A stretch of 64,000 nucleotides of DNA from Gracilaria vermiculophylla (taxonomy: Eukaryota; Rhodophyta; Florideophyceae; Gracilariales; Gracilariaceae). The notes under the pieces are model-generated. The model was not told where the DNA came from, made no database searches, and saw nothing but the letters and a program-made list of their open reading frames with translations. The DNA lies in the NCBI GenBank assembly GCA_019155205.2, contig JAHNZQ020000277.1:269275-333274 (forward strand). Direction: 5' to 3'. Positions 40,870 to 52,015 of this stretch are shown piece by piece (the stretch's first letter is position 1; each line of letters opens with the position of its first letter). Made by a program: the position numbers and the translations under genes.

Positions 40870-40882
40870 GTTATGGGCCCAG
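40870..40882 (+). promoter_or_regulatory. Primer binding site of Copia 2 (initiator tRNA-Met anticodon arm)
   Basis: GTTATGGGCCCAG is identical over 13 bases to the site of Copia 1 and complementary to the anticodon stem-loop of initiator tRNA-Met. The ATG at 40873-40875 inside it begins the gag frame. Confidence 0.8.
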
Positions 40883-41507
40883 AAAGCTCTAACAACCTGC
40901 CGTTAAAGCCACGCTTGTCGTGGGACATACGAACGGTTCTGGGTACAGATGGATGTGGCAATCAGGAGCAGTATACAGAAGCCATTTCCCTTTGGCAAGC
41001 GTTTCTGGATACCTTGGCACAGTGACAAAGCAACAAGGTGGCAAAAGTAGCTCGTAGAATCATGCTACAGTCTCAGCTGTACGGACGCGCTCGAGATCTA
41101 TGTTAGGCTATCTCGGTAGTACGATGCGCTCCGATAAGGGTACAGACGCTATTGTTCGGGGTCTGTACAAGAGAGATCCGCTCGCCGTCGTCTCCGGCAT
41201 GTTCCAAGATTTCTTGACCGTGATGAACGCACAGAAGATCCACAACAAGAGCTTCGAGAATCTTAAATCGCGATTTCAAACGCAAGTTTCCCGCCTAAAT
41301 GTGTACGGATCAGAAGCCAAACTCTCGGAGTTCTTGGTCGCTTTCGCGCTACTTGCAAACGCGGGTGTGGACAACAACAAGAAGATTTTGGTCCTGGCTA
41401 ACGTGGCTCCGAGAGATTACAGTCTTTCTTCGAGCGCGAGCACGAATGATCTTCTCAAGGCCATTTCATACGAAGCAATCGCCTCCGTTCTAAGACAATG
41501 TGAAAAG
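40873..41507 (+). pseudogene. Copia 2 gag, N-terminal part
   Basis: From the ATG in the PBS the frame gives MGPESSNNLPLKPRLSWDI, collinear with MGPALQSNLPSRPKFSWDV of Copia 1. It runs to a TGA at 41023-41025 where Copia 1 has Trp. Homology continues through RRIMLQSQLYGRARDLC, another stop (41104), a frame change, and then a long open stretch (FENLKSRFQTQVSRL; SYEAIASVLRQCEK) until gypsy A begins at 41508. Confidence 0.8.
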
Positions 41508-42061
41508 TGTGGTACTGTCAGCCCTTATTTCGAGGTAGTAGAGCACAACGTCCGTTCGAAGTTTTTGTTGACTCCAAAGTTGCGTGTTCCTGAAGGTGTC
41601 TCCAGTATCCACTGTCGCGAGTTGGGGAAATTCTGAAAGGAGATCCGCAAACACCAAGTGGAGGCGGAGGTTCACTGGGCGGACAATGCTCCTACACGCG
41701 CTTCTATGATGCGACCTGGGGATAGGCGGCTTAGAAACCTGAGGATGGTTGACGATAGTCTCCAACCAGAAAAGAAAATGAAGACTCAAGGGTGCTTGTT
41801 TTTACTTCCCCAGAGGTGGAGCTCAACCGGCAGATTAAGTATCGAGCCGGGAGCCCGCCTTGGCAGGTCTCACTACTGTACTAATTATCTGCATAAATTA
41901 ACTAAAATAAATAATAACTCTACCGTTCTTTAAGGATACTGTACCGCGTGCAAGCGGAATTATGGACCACGTGGTCCATCTAATAAAATGCGAGGCCTCC
42001 TTAGGAATATTATCTCATAAGGCCACACCACCATTTTTCCCTTCGGAGCCACTGTACTACA
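41508..42061 (-). repeat. 3' LTR of gypsy A
   Basis: 554 bp. On the element's strand it begins TGTAGTACAGTGGC and ends CTGACAGTACCACA, with canonical TG...CA ends. It aligns along its whole length with 51462-52015 and 61659-62212. Confidence 0.95.
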
Positions 42062-42074
42062 TGCCCCCTTTCCT
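42062..42074 (-). promoter_or_regulatory. Polypurine tract of gypsy A
   Basis: AGGAAAGGGGGCA on the minus strand ends exactly at the 3' LTR. The same tract, AGGAAAGGGGGTA, borders the LTR of gypsy C at 62213-62225. Confidence 0.85.
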
Positions 42075-42572
42075 AATTGCACCACGTCCTCGAAGTGCAT
42101 CTTCCGATTCCTCGATCTCCGGGATGGCTCCTATCGGTGTTGAGTCAAGCGCGGCCTCCGGCGATTGGCACACTCTCTCCTTCAGGCGTTCCTCCATACC
42201 TTCATACTCCTGCGCGGCGTATTGCCGCGGGCTCGCGTTTCATCCCCTGCGGTGTTTGCGGGCCTTGCTTTTCCTTTCCTCGTCTGCGTCTCCTTTTTAT
42301 TGGCGTATCCTGTCTGGGCAACCGCGCCAGTTGGCGGTGTGAGCTCCCGCGCAGTCCAGTGTGTCGTGCGTGGTTCAATCGTGCAACCTCCGTGGCCGGA
42401 GCGAAAATCAGTCCAGGGGGGGCACTGACTCCCTTGAGGCACGTTCCACTCCGATTCCTTCGAGGATTCTCCTTCGGAAAACACCCACTTCATCGCGTCC
42501 GTTCATTCGTTCTCTGTGGAGGTGCAAGTCTCATAATCCTCTCGCCTGTGCCCCCGTGAGCCTCCACTGGAT

Positions 42573-44845
42573 ATGAACGTACGCCCCACTATGGTGCTCC
42601 ATACCCTGCCTGCTCCCGGTCGCCCGAATTTCCCACGAATTCCACGATGGCAGCTTGACGTGGCGCCCTCCCCAGTGGAGTGTATAACTGCGGGCCAGTC
42701 TCAAATCGGTGTCAGGTGACTCTCCGCTGGTGCTACCACACCTTCGGTCGTCATGCATCCGGCTTCCTACACCTTCGGCATGTCTTCTCCAACTCCGCCT
42801 ACGTCTCCATCGAATACTGAGGTGCACCACACCTCGACCGGTGCACCGTTCCGTCCAGGAGAGCATTTCGACCATCGCACCACGCGGGTCTTCGTCCCGT
42901 TCCATGACATGCGCGTGAGCCTCTCGTGCCTTGTGGAGGATTACATTCACCACTTTGGTCCATACCTCCACGCGATGCGATTCCGCGCCGTACTGGAGGC
43001 TGCGTAGAACGACCAGAAGCAGAACCGGGTGGATGCTTATCGCGCTTACTGGCTCCACCCTCCGGTGCACGGTGACAATGCTCCAACCACGGTGGGACAC
43101 TGCGATACTCCATATCTGAGGTGCGCCAAGGAACTCGAGATCCAGGCACGACTCCAAGTACTGCTCCACAAGGAGAGCTCACACCTGAGAGCGGGGCGAC
43201 CCAGAAGCATTGCCGACGGGCGCTCTGCCCTCGCGGTGTTGCCCTTCGATCCCCCATACGCTCGCCCCTACTGGCTCAATCGGAATCGATGGGGGACGCA
43301 CCTTGCGGACGAGATTCGAGTACGCACCGCCTTCGGGTAATTCTATGGTTGACATAACATGGAGTTCCACGACATGCCTTCCGGGCAACATTCGAAGTAC
43401 TACCTCAAGGTGAATGACTACTTGAGAGACCACTGTGTATCCCCGCACCTTTGCGTGGCGACACCCATGACCTTCGCGTATCACACCTCCGAGGTCCTGG
43501 ATCCCCATGACTCCCTAGGGCGGTTTGTCATGTTGGTCGCCTCGACATAGTTCGCGGTCGGCACCCTGATGACGTATCTTTAAGCGGCGGACGAAGTCGT
43601 AACCTCCTATAATCGATGCCGCGACGGCCGCCTCTACTAGGATTCCTCGTATCAGCCGACCGCTGGACGTTTCCTCCCCTTGTCGGCGTCCGTTATCCGG
43701 GTTCTGCGCTCCTTCGGCATCCAAAATCTCATTACGGGCACCGCATGGAGTGAGTCCGAGGCGGAGACGCTGCTAGATTACAACCTCCAGGTGGAGTGGA
43801 ATGACACGCCGGGCTTCCTTGGGTATGACTACGGCGAAGACAAGTCCCACCCCATTGTGAGGAGTCCTAATGGAGACGATGACGGGCGAGCATACCCTGC
43901 CTTTCCCCGTCTGGCTCCTTTCCGGGTTTCTCAGGTGCCACGGCTCCGAGTATCCGACTACGACCTCTTGATTGAGAGCCTGGCACATGATGCACCCCGT
44001 CAGTTACCGGCTCTGTCCCAGGATATGGGCGCACCTCCTGAGGTGATAACTCCGCGGTCCGCCGCAGTTCCGAGTGCTCCCGCAGTGGTAGTCGCCCTGT
44101 CTCAAAAGAAAGAGGACGAGATTGCTCCCGTCCCGATAACTTCGGCCACAGTGGTGCAGCAACGACTGCAGAGCGTCCCTGCGCCTCTTCTTCAGCTTCG
44201 CCAGAGGAGCATTCTAGTTCCCGCACCGCGGTCACCTCCGGTGTCGCCAACTCCGTCCTTGGCTTTGCCGACCGCCACTACGGATCCCGCGGAATCCCGT
44301 CGAAGAGCCCCTGTCCCTGCTAGTCCGCCGTCCGCAGCTCCTTCCGTGGTGGTTATTGTGCTGTCAACGGAGGTGGCCGCATCAGGTACACCGTCAGGCG
44401 AGATCTCCCCTAGGGCTCTGGAGGCTGCCTTCCAGGAGGTGGTGCAGGCGTGCCTGGTGATGGGCCGTCCTGCTCTGGCTTCTCCTGTAGAGGCTCTGCA
44501 CGAGGCGCGTGCTTGCGTCTTAGAGCTCCACAAGGCCAGTGCAGACCGAGCCTCGATGGCGGCCATCAAGGAAAGCCTGTCGGAGTTCTTCAATAGCCAA
44601 GCGCTCACAGCAGAAGCGCGCCCCGAAACGGAGTATTCAACGCGATTCAGTGACATGTAGGTGATAGAACCCTGGCGAATAAAAGATCCTTCGGATGGAG
44701 CAGAAGCTCCATAAACCGTAGTTCCAATATGACTGAGCCATGCCCGCGTGCTCAACGACACGAAGTACCGCCATGGGAGCATGAAAAAAGCGAGCAACGG
44801 CATCCAGGCGAAAAAGATAACTCCAGGTCAGGGAAAGACTGAGAA
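42573..44845 (+). pseudogene. Antisense gene of gypsy A (aORF), unknown function
   Basis: A single plus-strand frame runs from ATG 42573 (MNVRPTMVLHTLP) for about 757 codons without any frameshift, broken by about ten stop codons. The intact start in gypsy C (MSARPAMVRHDSP) supports the start. Regions: a Pro/Ser-rich N-terminus; a globular-looking stretch with FVPFHDMRVSLSCLVEDYIHH and YYLKVNDYLRDHCVS; an acidic loop (SPNGDDDGRAYPAF); a Pro/Ala/Val-rich linker; and a helical C-terminal region (LEAAFQEVVQACLVMGRPA...FFNSQALTAEA) with a charged helix after it. It runs opposite to gag-pol and ends tail-to-tail with it. Antisense ORFs in this position are known from plant Ogre/Retand/Grande elements; no sequence relation to them is claimed. 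Confidence 0.7.
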
Positions 44846-44865
44846 GACGAAAAACAACTCCGGTT

Positions 44866-44919
44866 GGGGGCCCCCTCCCTCTTTCTTAAACGGAAACGCC
44901 TATGTGGAGAGGCGTTTCC
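44866..44919. terminator. Palindrome, purine tract and hairpin between the convergent pol and antisense genes
   Basis: Within 54 bp lie the perfect palindrome GGGGGCCCCC (44866-44875), a 17-nt pyrimidine run on the plus strand (44871-44887; a purine tract on the pol strand), and a perfect hairpin GGAAACGCCT / AGGCGTTTCC with 8-nt loop (44892-44919). The block is repeated in gypsy B (hairpin 59838-59865) and, with one wobble change in the stem, in gypsy C (63909-63936). Its place between two converging genes suggests a shared 3'-end signal or an internal polypurine tract; both are inference. Confidence 0.55.
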
Positions 44920-45400
44920 ACACCAAATTGGCGTGTTTTCGCCTAAGGAAGCTATCCGGGATATGTTCTGGAGGTTCTACCGTATCGTCCTTCGAGGTGT
45001 ACCCATACGATCGGACGCGGTTCAGTATTCCTGCAGGGATCTGTCGGTGGGAGAAGATATGATCCACTGCGTAGAGGATGTCACCCTCAGGGGTTAGGAT
45101 GGCATCGGGAGCCTCCAGTAATGGTTCACTGAGAGCGGTGATGCGGTTCCCAGTATCCCGTGGTGTCGTCGCGCCTGAGGTGGTCGGATGAGTACGTTCC
45201 GCGAGTTGTCCCTGAGATAGGGTGGCGGGCATTCCTGAGAGGCTAGGCATTGCGACTTTCGTCACTCTATCACTGGAGAAGACGCCTCTGAGCCAGTTCA
45301 CCTCAATGGCGACGGTATCCCTATAAGTGGCCAGGACTTCGTAGGGCCCTCAGGGTGTCGGCGCTAACTTGCGCGTGACGTCCGGTGGTAGTCAGATGTC
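44900..45400 (-). pseudogene. Chromodomain region at the integrase C-terminus of gypsy A
   Basis: ILYAVDHIFSHRQ...VRSYGYTSKDDTVEPPEHI matches the chromodomain pattern 'YxVExIlxHR...YLVxWxGY...STWEPxxnL' that gives chromoviruses their name and binds methylated histone H3. Trp residues of the cage are replaced (SYGY for KWxGY; DDTVEP for xSTWEP), as in many diverged chromodomains. In this copy it is one frame off the integrase; in gypsy B the two are continuous. Confidence 0.75.
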
Positions 45401-46390
45401 TCCCCAGGTTTTTCATGGAAAACCTCGTCACTTTCCTTCAGGTGAGGGCCTTCCATCACCTTCTCGTCGAAGGCCTGTTTTTGTCTCCTCTGCGAGGCGT
45501 TGAGTCTCTTCTTTGCGAGGGAGAGTGCATTCTCATACCGCTTTTGGATGTAGTGGTTGGCTTGCGCCGCTGTTGGCGCCTGTGGCCCGTCCGCCGGGTG
45601 CGCCGTGGCGCGTGTCGCAATGACGGCACTTGCTGGGATGCGCGAGAGCACCAGATTGAAAGGAGCGCTCCCCGTAGAGCAGTGCACCTGCAAGTTGTAT
45701 GCATACGTTAGGGAGCCCACATATGCGTCCCAATCCTTCTGGTGGCCCGCGACGTAGTGCTCCAACCTCGAGGCGATGGTCTTCTTGAACCTTTCCGCCT
45801 GTCCGTTGGTCTGGGGGTGATAAGCAGTTGTATACAGCTTTTTCATCCCAAGAATTCCGGAGATGGCATTAAAGAGCACCGCCGCAAAATGGGGGCCATT
45901 ATCCGTAAGGAGATGTAGTGGTATCCCGTAGGGGTAATTCCGATGCTCCAGGACGTCGTCGGCAATCACTGCTGCAGTGGTGCTCCGGAGGGGGATGGCA
46001 CGCGTGATCTTCGAGAAACGATCCGTGATCACGACAATAAATCGGTGCCCTCGGTCCCTTTTGGAAAGAAAACCCAAGATGTTCATGGCCACAAACGCCA
46101 ATGGTCCTGAAGGTGGGAACAGCGTGAGCGGTTTCCGGTGTTTCCGTATATCCCCCCTAGCGGCGGCGCAGGAATAGCGATCCGTCACAGTTTGGAAGGC
46201 GTCATTAGCCATTTTCGGCCAATAGAACTCTCTCCGCATGGTGAAGTACATCCGAGACCCACCGGGGTGCCCGGCAAGGCGAGAATAGTGCGAGAGATAC
46301 AGCACCCTCGGACGTAGTTTCGTCGGAACCACCTTTTGCAGAGCTTCATTCAGGGGAGCTCGGCATACAAGCACGCCGTCCCGGTCGACA
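45364..46390 (-). pseudogene. Integrase of gypsy A
   Basis: A 336-codon open stretch. The zinc finger region has LSHYSRLAGHPGG and YSCAAARG, the last Cys of HHCC being lost. The core has FVAMNILGFL, where gypsy B reads AMDILG, so the first catalytic Asp is now Asn. LLTDNGPHFAA (second Asp) and YHPQTNGQAERFKKTI (Glu) are kept. A YAYNLQVHCSTGSAPF block and a basic tail follow. With the first catalytic Asp gone, strand transfer should be impossible. Confidence 0.9.
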
Positions 46391-46404
46391 TCGAATAAAG
46401 ATGT

Positions 46405-47999
46405 TTAACTCCCCATAGTGGCGACGCACTCCTTGCAGTACGCATCCTTACTTTGCTCCTTCAGAAACTCCGCTATGGTGATGGGGAGAACTTCTTTCTT
46501 CTCCTCAACAAGAGCCATTACCTCAGGGAGTCCACTATACCTCCCTCCAGGTTCACAGCATACCAAACATTCTCCATCGGATCCTTCCTTTCCGTCGGCG
46601 TTTTGGATAACCAGACACGGGATGTTGTCCTCCAAAGGTGTTTTGTCTTTTTCCTCGGTGGAGATTCGCGAGAGCGCGTCCGCTGCCTGGTATTTAATGC
46701 CAGGGCGGTGGACGATGTCAAACTCTAACTCCAGGAGGCGTAGCCTCCACCTTTACAGGCGACCTGAAGCATCCGTCAAAGACAGTATCCACTTCAGTGG
46801 GGCGTGGTCTGTCCTTAAGGTGAAACGCGCGCCCTCCAGGTACGGGCGTAAAAGCAAGACCGCCCACACGATGGCAAGACATTCGAGCTCGGAGGTGGAG
46901 TAGTTCCGTTCCGTACGTGGGAAGCTGCGACTCCAGTATCTGATGGGTTGAATTCCACCTACTGGTTGCTCCTGTAGGAGGGCCATTCCGACCGGGTATT
47001 TACAGGCGTCCGTGTCCAGCACCATTCGGCCGAGCCGCTTCGAAAGTACCAAGATCGGTGGTTCTAATAGTCTTCTCTTCAGGTTGTTAAAAGCTTCAAA
47101 CTCCTCGTCCGTCAAGGTAGCCTATTGCATCGGCTTGTCCTTCTCCAAGAGGCGATTTAACGGCGCCGCTATACGGGATACATTCGGTACAAACCTCCGT
47201 GAGACGTTACACAAACCAAGGAAGGAGCGGAGCTCCATCTGGTTTGTGGGAGGCCGAGCTTCCGTGATGGCGTCCTGAGTTTCTCTGCAAACCTGTAGGC
47301 GGCCCTGGAGCACACCGTGCCCCAGGTAGTCCACCGACGACTTGAAAAAGAAACATTTCTCCAGCTTCAAGGTGAGTCCAGCATCTTTTAAGAGGTTAAG
47401 CACGTGCTTCACATGAATGAAGTTCTCCTCCACGCTGCGGGAGTTTATGACGACATCATCGATATACACCAAGGCGTACTGCCATTTCACCTTTGACAGG
47501 TTTATGTCCACCGCTCGTTGGAACGTAGCGGGTGAATTCTTCAATGCAAATGGCATCCGTAGGAATCTGAAGATACCAGAGTGCGAAGTGAACTTTGTCT
47601 CATTCGTATCGGATTCTTCCATCTCAATCTGCCAGTAGCTGTTGTTGGCATGCAGTGTAGAGAAGACGGACGCATCGCCTAAGGAGTCGATAGATTCATC
47701 CATACGATGTATCAGGTACGTATCCCGTACCATCGCCTCGTTGAGGCGTCTGTAGTCAATAAAGTAGCTTAAGGTGCCATCCTTCATCTTCACAAACACC
47801 ACCGGGGAGGCCCAATCGGAATTGAAAGGCTCGACAATGCCCTTCTCCAGCATCCGGTGCACTTCACCGCGTTCGAAATCGCGCGCATGGGGTCCGGCCC
47901 TCCTCGGGAGTTGATGTACCGGCTAAGCATCCGGTGTGAGCTGGATCCTGTGCTTGGCCACGCTGACCTGATCCGAGCGACCAGACCATATGTCCCCAA
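46405..47999 (-). pseudogene. Reverse transcriptase, RNase H and linker of gypsy A
   Basis: RT: KGIVEPFNSDWASPVVFVK near 47840, FRFLRMPFALKNSPATFQR near 47550, and the catalytic LVYIDDVVINSRS near 47460. The connection domain includes FLGLCNVSRRFVPNVSRIAAPL. RNase H: VLDTDACKYPVGMALLQEQ (Asp), STSELECLAIVWAVLLLR (Glu) and RTDHAPLKWILS (Asp). A spacer with SDGECLVCCEPGG leads to the integrase. Most of this lies in one frame from 47862 to 46405, with stops near 47120, 46750 and 46400. Catalytic residues are all kept. Confidence 0.9.
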
Positions 48000-48063
48000 A
48001 TGCGGATAGCATCTCCACTATCGTATTGCGATACCCTTCGAAATCCCCGCCAATTTGGAGCTT

Positions 48064-49038
48064 CTACTGCCACAGGGCAGGATTCTCTTCCTCTGAAGCC
48101 GTGGAAATCGCTTCTGCCTCCATGCTGACGATTGCATCGCGGTCCGCAAGGTCTTCCGCACGAAGAAGGTGAACCAGTCCTGCAGGGGCGGGTAGTGCTA
48201 GTTCGACGACAGTTTTTTTTTGGAACCGTAACGGCGACTCCTTCAGGTTGGCGAGCACAACCCTGAATGGAATGCTCGGTATTATTTCCATAACACCGTT
48301 CGCCATCATGGAGTGCTGCTTTGTCATCAGGTGTGGACTCCTCTGTAGGAATGAAAGGCCAGATGCAGAGGTCTGCACCCAAAATTTGGCCTGACTCCTC
48401 GCCGGTATTTCGATGCTTATCACCACCCGAAGTTTATTCGACTGCGTCTCCTTTGGAGCATTACCCACGTGATGCGCGTTGGCGTCCGGTCCTTGAGATG
48501 CGGACACGATACCTACAGGGGCGGCGTTGGGAAACGTCACCTTTCGCAGGCGTGGGTAAATTGCACGTACGTAACGATCCACAAAGGAAATGCACAATAT
48601 GCATTTTGCAGCCAAGTTGATTGCCACGGGGAACCACACTCTCACCTGTGAAGAGCCCAACCGGAGGTACAGGGTTATTGCTCCGAGAATGTTCAATGCT
48701 CGACGCTACGCATCGCGCACTGTAGGGAGCTTGCCAGTCCTCCAGGAGCCATGAGCAGACTGCGTGGGCACGTCTGCGTGCTTCAGATTGGGGCCAGCTC
48801 CAATATCGAGGATAGCGAACACCGTGATGGAGGCCAGCGGGGAACATACTATAGAAGCGAATACCTTGTAATTCCCACGGCGGAGCGTGCAAACCGAATC
48901 CTCACAGATGTCAAATGGATCCAACAGGAGTGTGGGAACCGCTGATTCTGCGTCGACGGAGCAGACGGCTTCTCCCTCTTTCCTAAAGGCGACCTCCGTG
49001 GAGCTGAGGCTCGGTGGTGAGGAGCCACGCGGAGCCAC
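48064..49038 (-). pseudogene. Aspartic protease region of gypsy A
   Basis: VFAILDIGAGPNLKHADV near 48800 is the retroviral-type protease site, with DIG in place of DTG/DSG. The rest of the domain follows in the same frame up to a long linker that leads to RT (VSASQGPDANAHHVGNA, then GLVHLLRAEDLADRDA). One stop near 48700 separates the halves. Confidence 0.75.
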
Positions 49039-49342
49039 TGCGCGTGGCTTTGAGAGTTTTCCTGGTTGGAGAGGGGATGAGTTCCAGTCGGGGACTGCTT
49101 CTGCGGTTGTGCATCGAGATGCGACGTGTTCCCTTGAGGTGCAACCGGTTTAGAAACCGGCACCTGCATTGGGGGTGCAAGTGACGGTGGGACAGGCTGC
49201 ACTCCCGGTGGAGCACGATAACCGTAGTTTCCTTGAAGAGAGGGAACGTCGCGATACTCAGCTCGATAACTTTCGCTCTCCGTTGGTTTGTCCTTCAGGT
49301 CTTGGAAACTTTTCTCCTGTTCCTGCAGGATGGTGGCCCTCA

Positions 49343-51310
49343 TTACCGAGGTGAGAGTCGTCCAGTGCACTGGCTCTCAAGAGAAGCAAATCCTGCAAGG
49401 CAGTTGGTAGCCTCGGGGGTTCGCAAGTCGGACACTCCTGTAGGATCCTGCCGAGGCATACAAAGTGAGGGACAAGGGTGTCCTCGTCCTAGACGGTGCT
49501 CCTTGAGATGAGGCATATGTGACGGCATGGGTTCTTACTCTCCTACGAGCGTGAGCGCGTCGACCTTCTCCGAGGTACTGGGGTCCAACGTCTGGGCGGA
49601 TGCCCGACGGGTCCTTGAGGCCGCCGGTTTGTCCGAAAGTGGAGTATGCCTGTGACGTGCGGCACGGTGGGTATCCCCATAGGATTCCACGAAACGCGTT
49701 AGTTTCGTATAGGTGGTCTTTGGGTGCGTGGTCAGGTGATTACGCACCCTCGCGCGGATGGAGGGAAGGAGTCCCTCGACAAACAACGACTTCAACTGCC
49801 GTTCGGAGTACACGTTCTCACACCGTAGGGCCTTCGCCCACAGCTTCTATGAGAACTCTGTCTCGGTCATGCTGGTGTTCTGCCTATAGGAGGTGACTTC
49901 GGCATCAACATTGGATATCACCTCATCCGTGGCGATACTTTTGAGAAGGAAATTGACCACCTCCGGGTACGTCGTCAAAATCTCCGTTCCAGGATCATCC
50001 ACAATGGTGCTCTCCCCCGTGAGGCGTGGTTGCACCAGCGATTGCGCTTGGCCTGTGAGGTAGAACCGAAAGCACCATACGGCGGCACCTTCATGGACAC
50101 CATTGGTGTTACACGACGAACGGAAGCGCGTAAGAAAATTCAACACTGAGATGGGGTCTCCGCCTGAGAAGGAGTGCTTCTTCATTTGAATATCCATACG
50201 GCGCTGCATCTTCGTGAGTCGCTTAGCGACCGACGCGTCGTAGAGTGTGGAGCGATCATTCAACCTGTAGGTGTCATAATCCACCACTTTTGTGAAGAGG
50301 ACATTATGCGGGACGACCTTCCTGACCCTTCTGCTCTTCTCCTTGGGAGGTATACTGTCCTCCAAGCTGGAGCTGTTCACAGATTCGGAGTCTGAGCTTC
50401 TCTCCGAATCGGTGTCTCGCCTTCTTATTTTCTCCCTCCGTTTCTTTCGTCGCCTTTCCTTAAGGTGTTCTGGGTTGCTGACGATACCTCCGTCATCGCG
50501 ATCCACCCGAGGAGTATCCTGTCCGTCTCTCCTTGGGTGAATTTCCTCGCGACCAGTATCCTGTCCTCCTCCGCAGGTCGTCAGGTCCAGACGGTGCATA
50601 CTAAGATTCTTGAGGTTGTTCCGTTTTACTGTGGCAGTATACTTTCCTCTTCTGGCGTACGGGGTGGCAGTATCCTGTCTTTCTCTGCCCGGGTTCCCCT
50701 CAGGTGTTGGTAGAGGGAACCTCTGCTGTACGGAAGAATAACTTCGAAACACCGCAGCGGGGAGCAGCTGCGCGATTTGGGAACGAACCTTCGCACGGAT
50801 AACATCTGAGATCACTTCGAGGAAGGGGTCGGAAATCAGCAAGGTATCCACAGCACGGTAAGCGCTCTACGTTGTGATTTCCTCCACAAGGACGTGGTCG
50901 CGCTCTCCGAAGTGGACTTCAACACCTGCAGGTATTCTTTTGACCAGCTTTTATGAGAGCCAATCTGTAAGGCGCGGTGCCAGCGACGCCAGGAGGGAGT
51001 TGGCCTCCGGGTGATCCCGTCCCTGCAGCTTTTGAGGTGGTGGCTGCGATGCCACGTGTGGTTCTTCAACCTCCACATCGGCGTTTTGCAGAGGTGTCGT
51101 GGGGGATTCCACTTGCCTCCGATCATGCACTCTCCTAAAGCGATTCATGAAACGCTCCACGGAGGATCCAGGATTCCGAAGGAGACTTTCAGTGTCCTCC
51201 AGTGTGGCGGCCATCTCATGGGGAGCGCTGCGCACGCTGCGCCCACCGACGGAGTCGGTTGCTTGAGGATCCTGTAAAGGGGTTTCCATTGGGTGTTCTG
51301 AGGGGTCCAT
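49343..51310 (-). pseudogene. Gag of gypsy A
   Basis: The start MDPSEHPMETPLQDPQ at 51310 is followed, in one frame down to 49535, by a charged region (EHLKERRRKKRREKIRRRD) and the capsid-like core (FSGGDPISVLNFLTRFRSSC; FRFYLTGQAQSLV; RQLKSLFVEGLLPSIRARV). Stops interrupt it near 50950 and 49845. Beyond 49535 a knuckle-like block (CLGRILQECPTC) and a Pro/Gln-rich linker occur in other frames, so the gag-pol junction has shifted at least twice. A decayed relative of this gag is at 16.6 kb. Confidence 0.85.
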
Positions 51311-51441
51311 AGAGGAGGAGGTGGGGGGTGATTCCGCTTCCAGATCACTTTAAGGAAGAATTCCACTGTTCGGGTTCAGTCGTTGCAAACTAGAAACACG
51401 GTTCTGCTGCGACTTTTACGAATCATTTAAGAACTTTGACC

Positions 51442-51459
51442 TTCTAAGTCGGGAGACCA
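51442..51459 (-). promoter_or_regulatory. Candidate primer binding site of gypsy A
   Basis: On the element's strand TGGTCTCCCGACTTAGAA begins two bases after the 5' LTR. Starting TGG complements a tRNA CCA end, as in most gypsy elements and unlike the anticodon-arm site of the Copia elements. The matching tRNA is not identified. Confidence 0.5.
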
Positions 51460-51461
51460 GT

Positions 51462-52015
51462 TGTGGTACTGTCAGGCCTTTTTTAGAGGCAGTAGAACAT
51501 AACGTACGTTAGGAGTTTTTGTTGACAACAAAGGTGCGTGTGCCTAAAGGTGGCCTCCGGTATCTGCTGGCGCGAGCCAGGGGAATTCTTAAAATAGATC
51601 CGAAAACACCAAGTGGAGGGGGAGATTTACTGGGCGGACAATGCTCCTCCACTCGCAGCTATGATGCGACCTGGGGATCGGCGGCTTAGAAACCTTAGGA
51701 TGGTTGGCGACAGTCTCCAACCGGAAAAGTAGATGATGACTCAAGGATGCTTGTTATTACTTTCCTAGAGGTGGAGCTCAACCGGTAGATTACGTCTCGA
51801 GCCGGGAGCCCGCCTCGGCAGGTCTCACTACTGTAGTAATTCCCGACATAAATTAACTAAAATAAATAATATTCTACCGTCATTTAAGGATACTGTACCA
51901 CGCGCAAGCGGAATTATGTACCACGTGGCCCAGCTAATAAAATACGAGGCCTCCTTAAGTATATTATGCCATAAGGCCACAACACCATTGGGCCTTTAGG
52001 GGCCACTGTACTATA
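51462..52015 (-). repeat. 5' LTR of gypsy A
   Basis: 554 bp, the same length as the partner at 41508-42061. The outer end reads CTATA instead of CTACA, so the terminal dinucleotide has mutated. The duplication AAAAG follows at 52016-52020, then the remainder of the Copia 2 gag. Confidence 0.95.

Larger units (their letters stand above)
41508..52015 (-). mobile_element. Chromovirus (Ty3/gypsy) A, complete but decayed, 10.5 kb
   Basis: LTRs of 554 bp (41508-42061 and 51462-52015) bound the element, with target duplication AAAAG at 41503-41507 and 52016-52020. Minus-strand order: LTR, PBS, gag, protease, RT, RNase H, integrase, GPY/F-like and chromodomain region, hairpin, a 3' region holding a long plus-strand (antisense) gene, PPT, LTR. 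The two LTRs differ by roughly an eighth of their positions by eye, so the insertion is old. Decay is mainly by nonsense codons, with few indels. Confidence 0.95.

Noticed and set aside
44192..44803. 203-codon minus-strand ORF overlapping the antisense gene (also at 59138-59749)
   Set aside because: It is sense to pol, but its product is Ala/Ser/Arg-rich without structure, and A/C differences look conservative only in the plus frame. Judged a shadow.
42573..44845. Envelope gene of gypsy A
   Set aside because: The frame is antisense to pol and has no signal peptide, transmembrane helix or Cys pattern.
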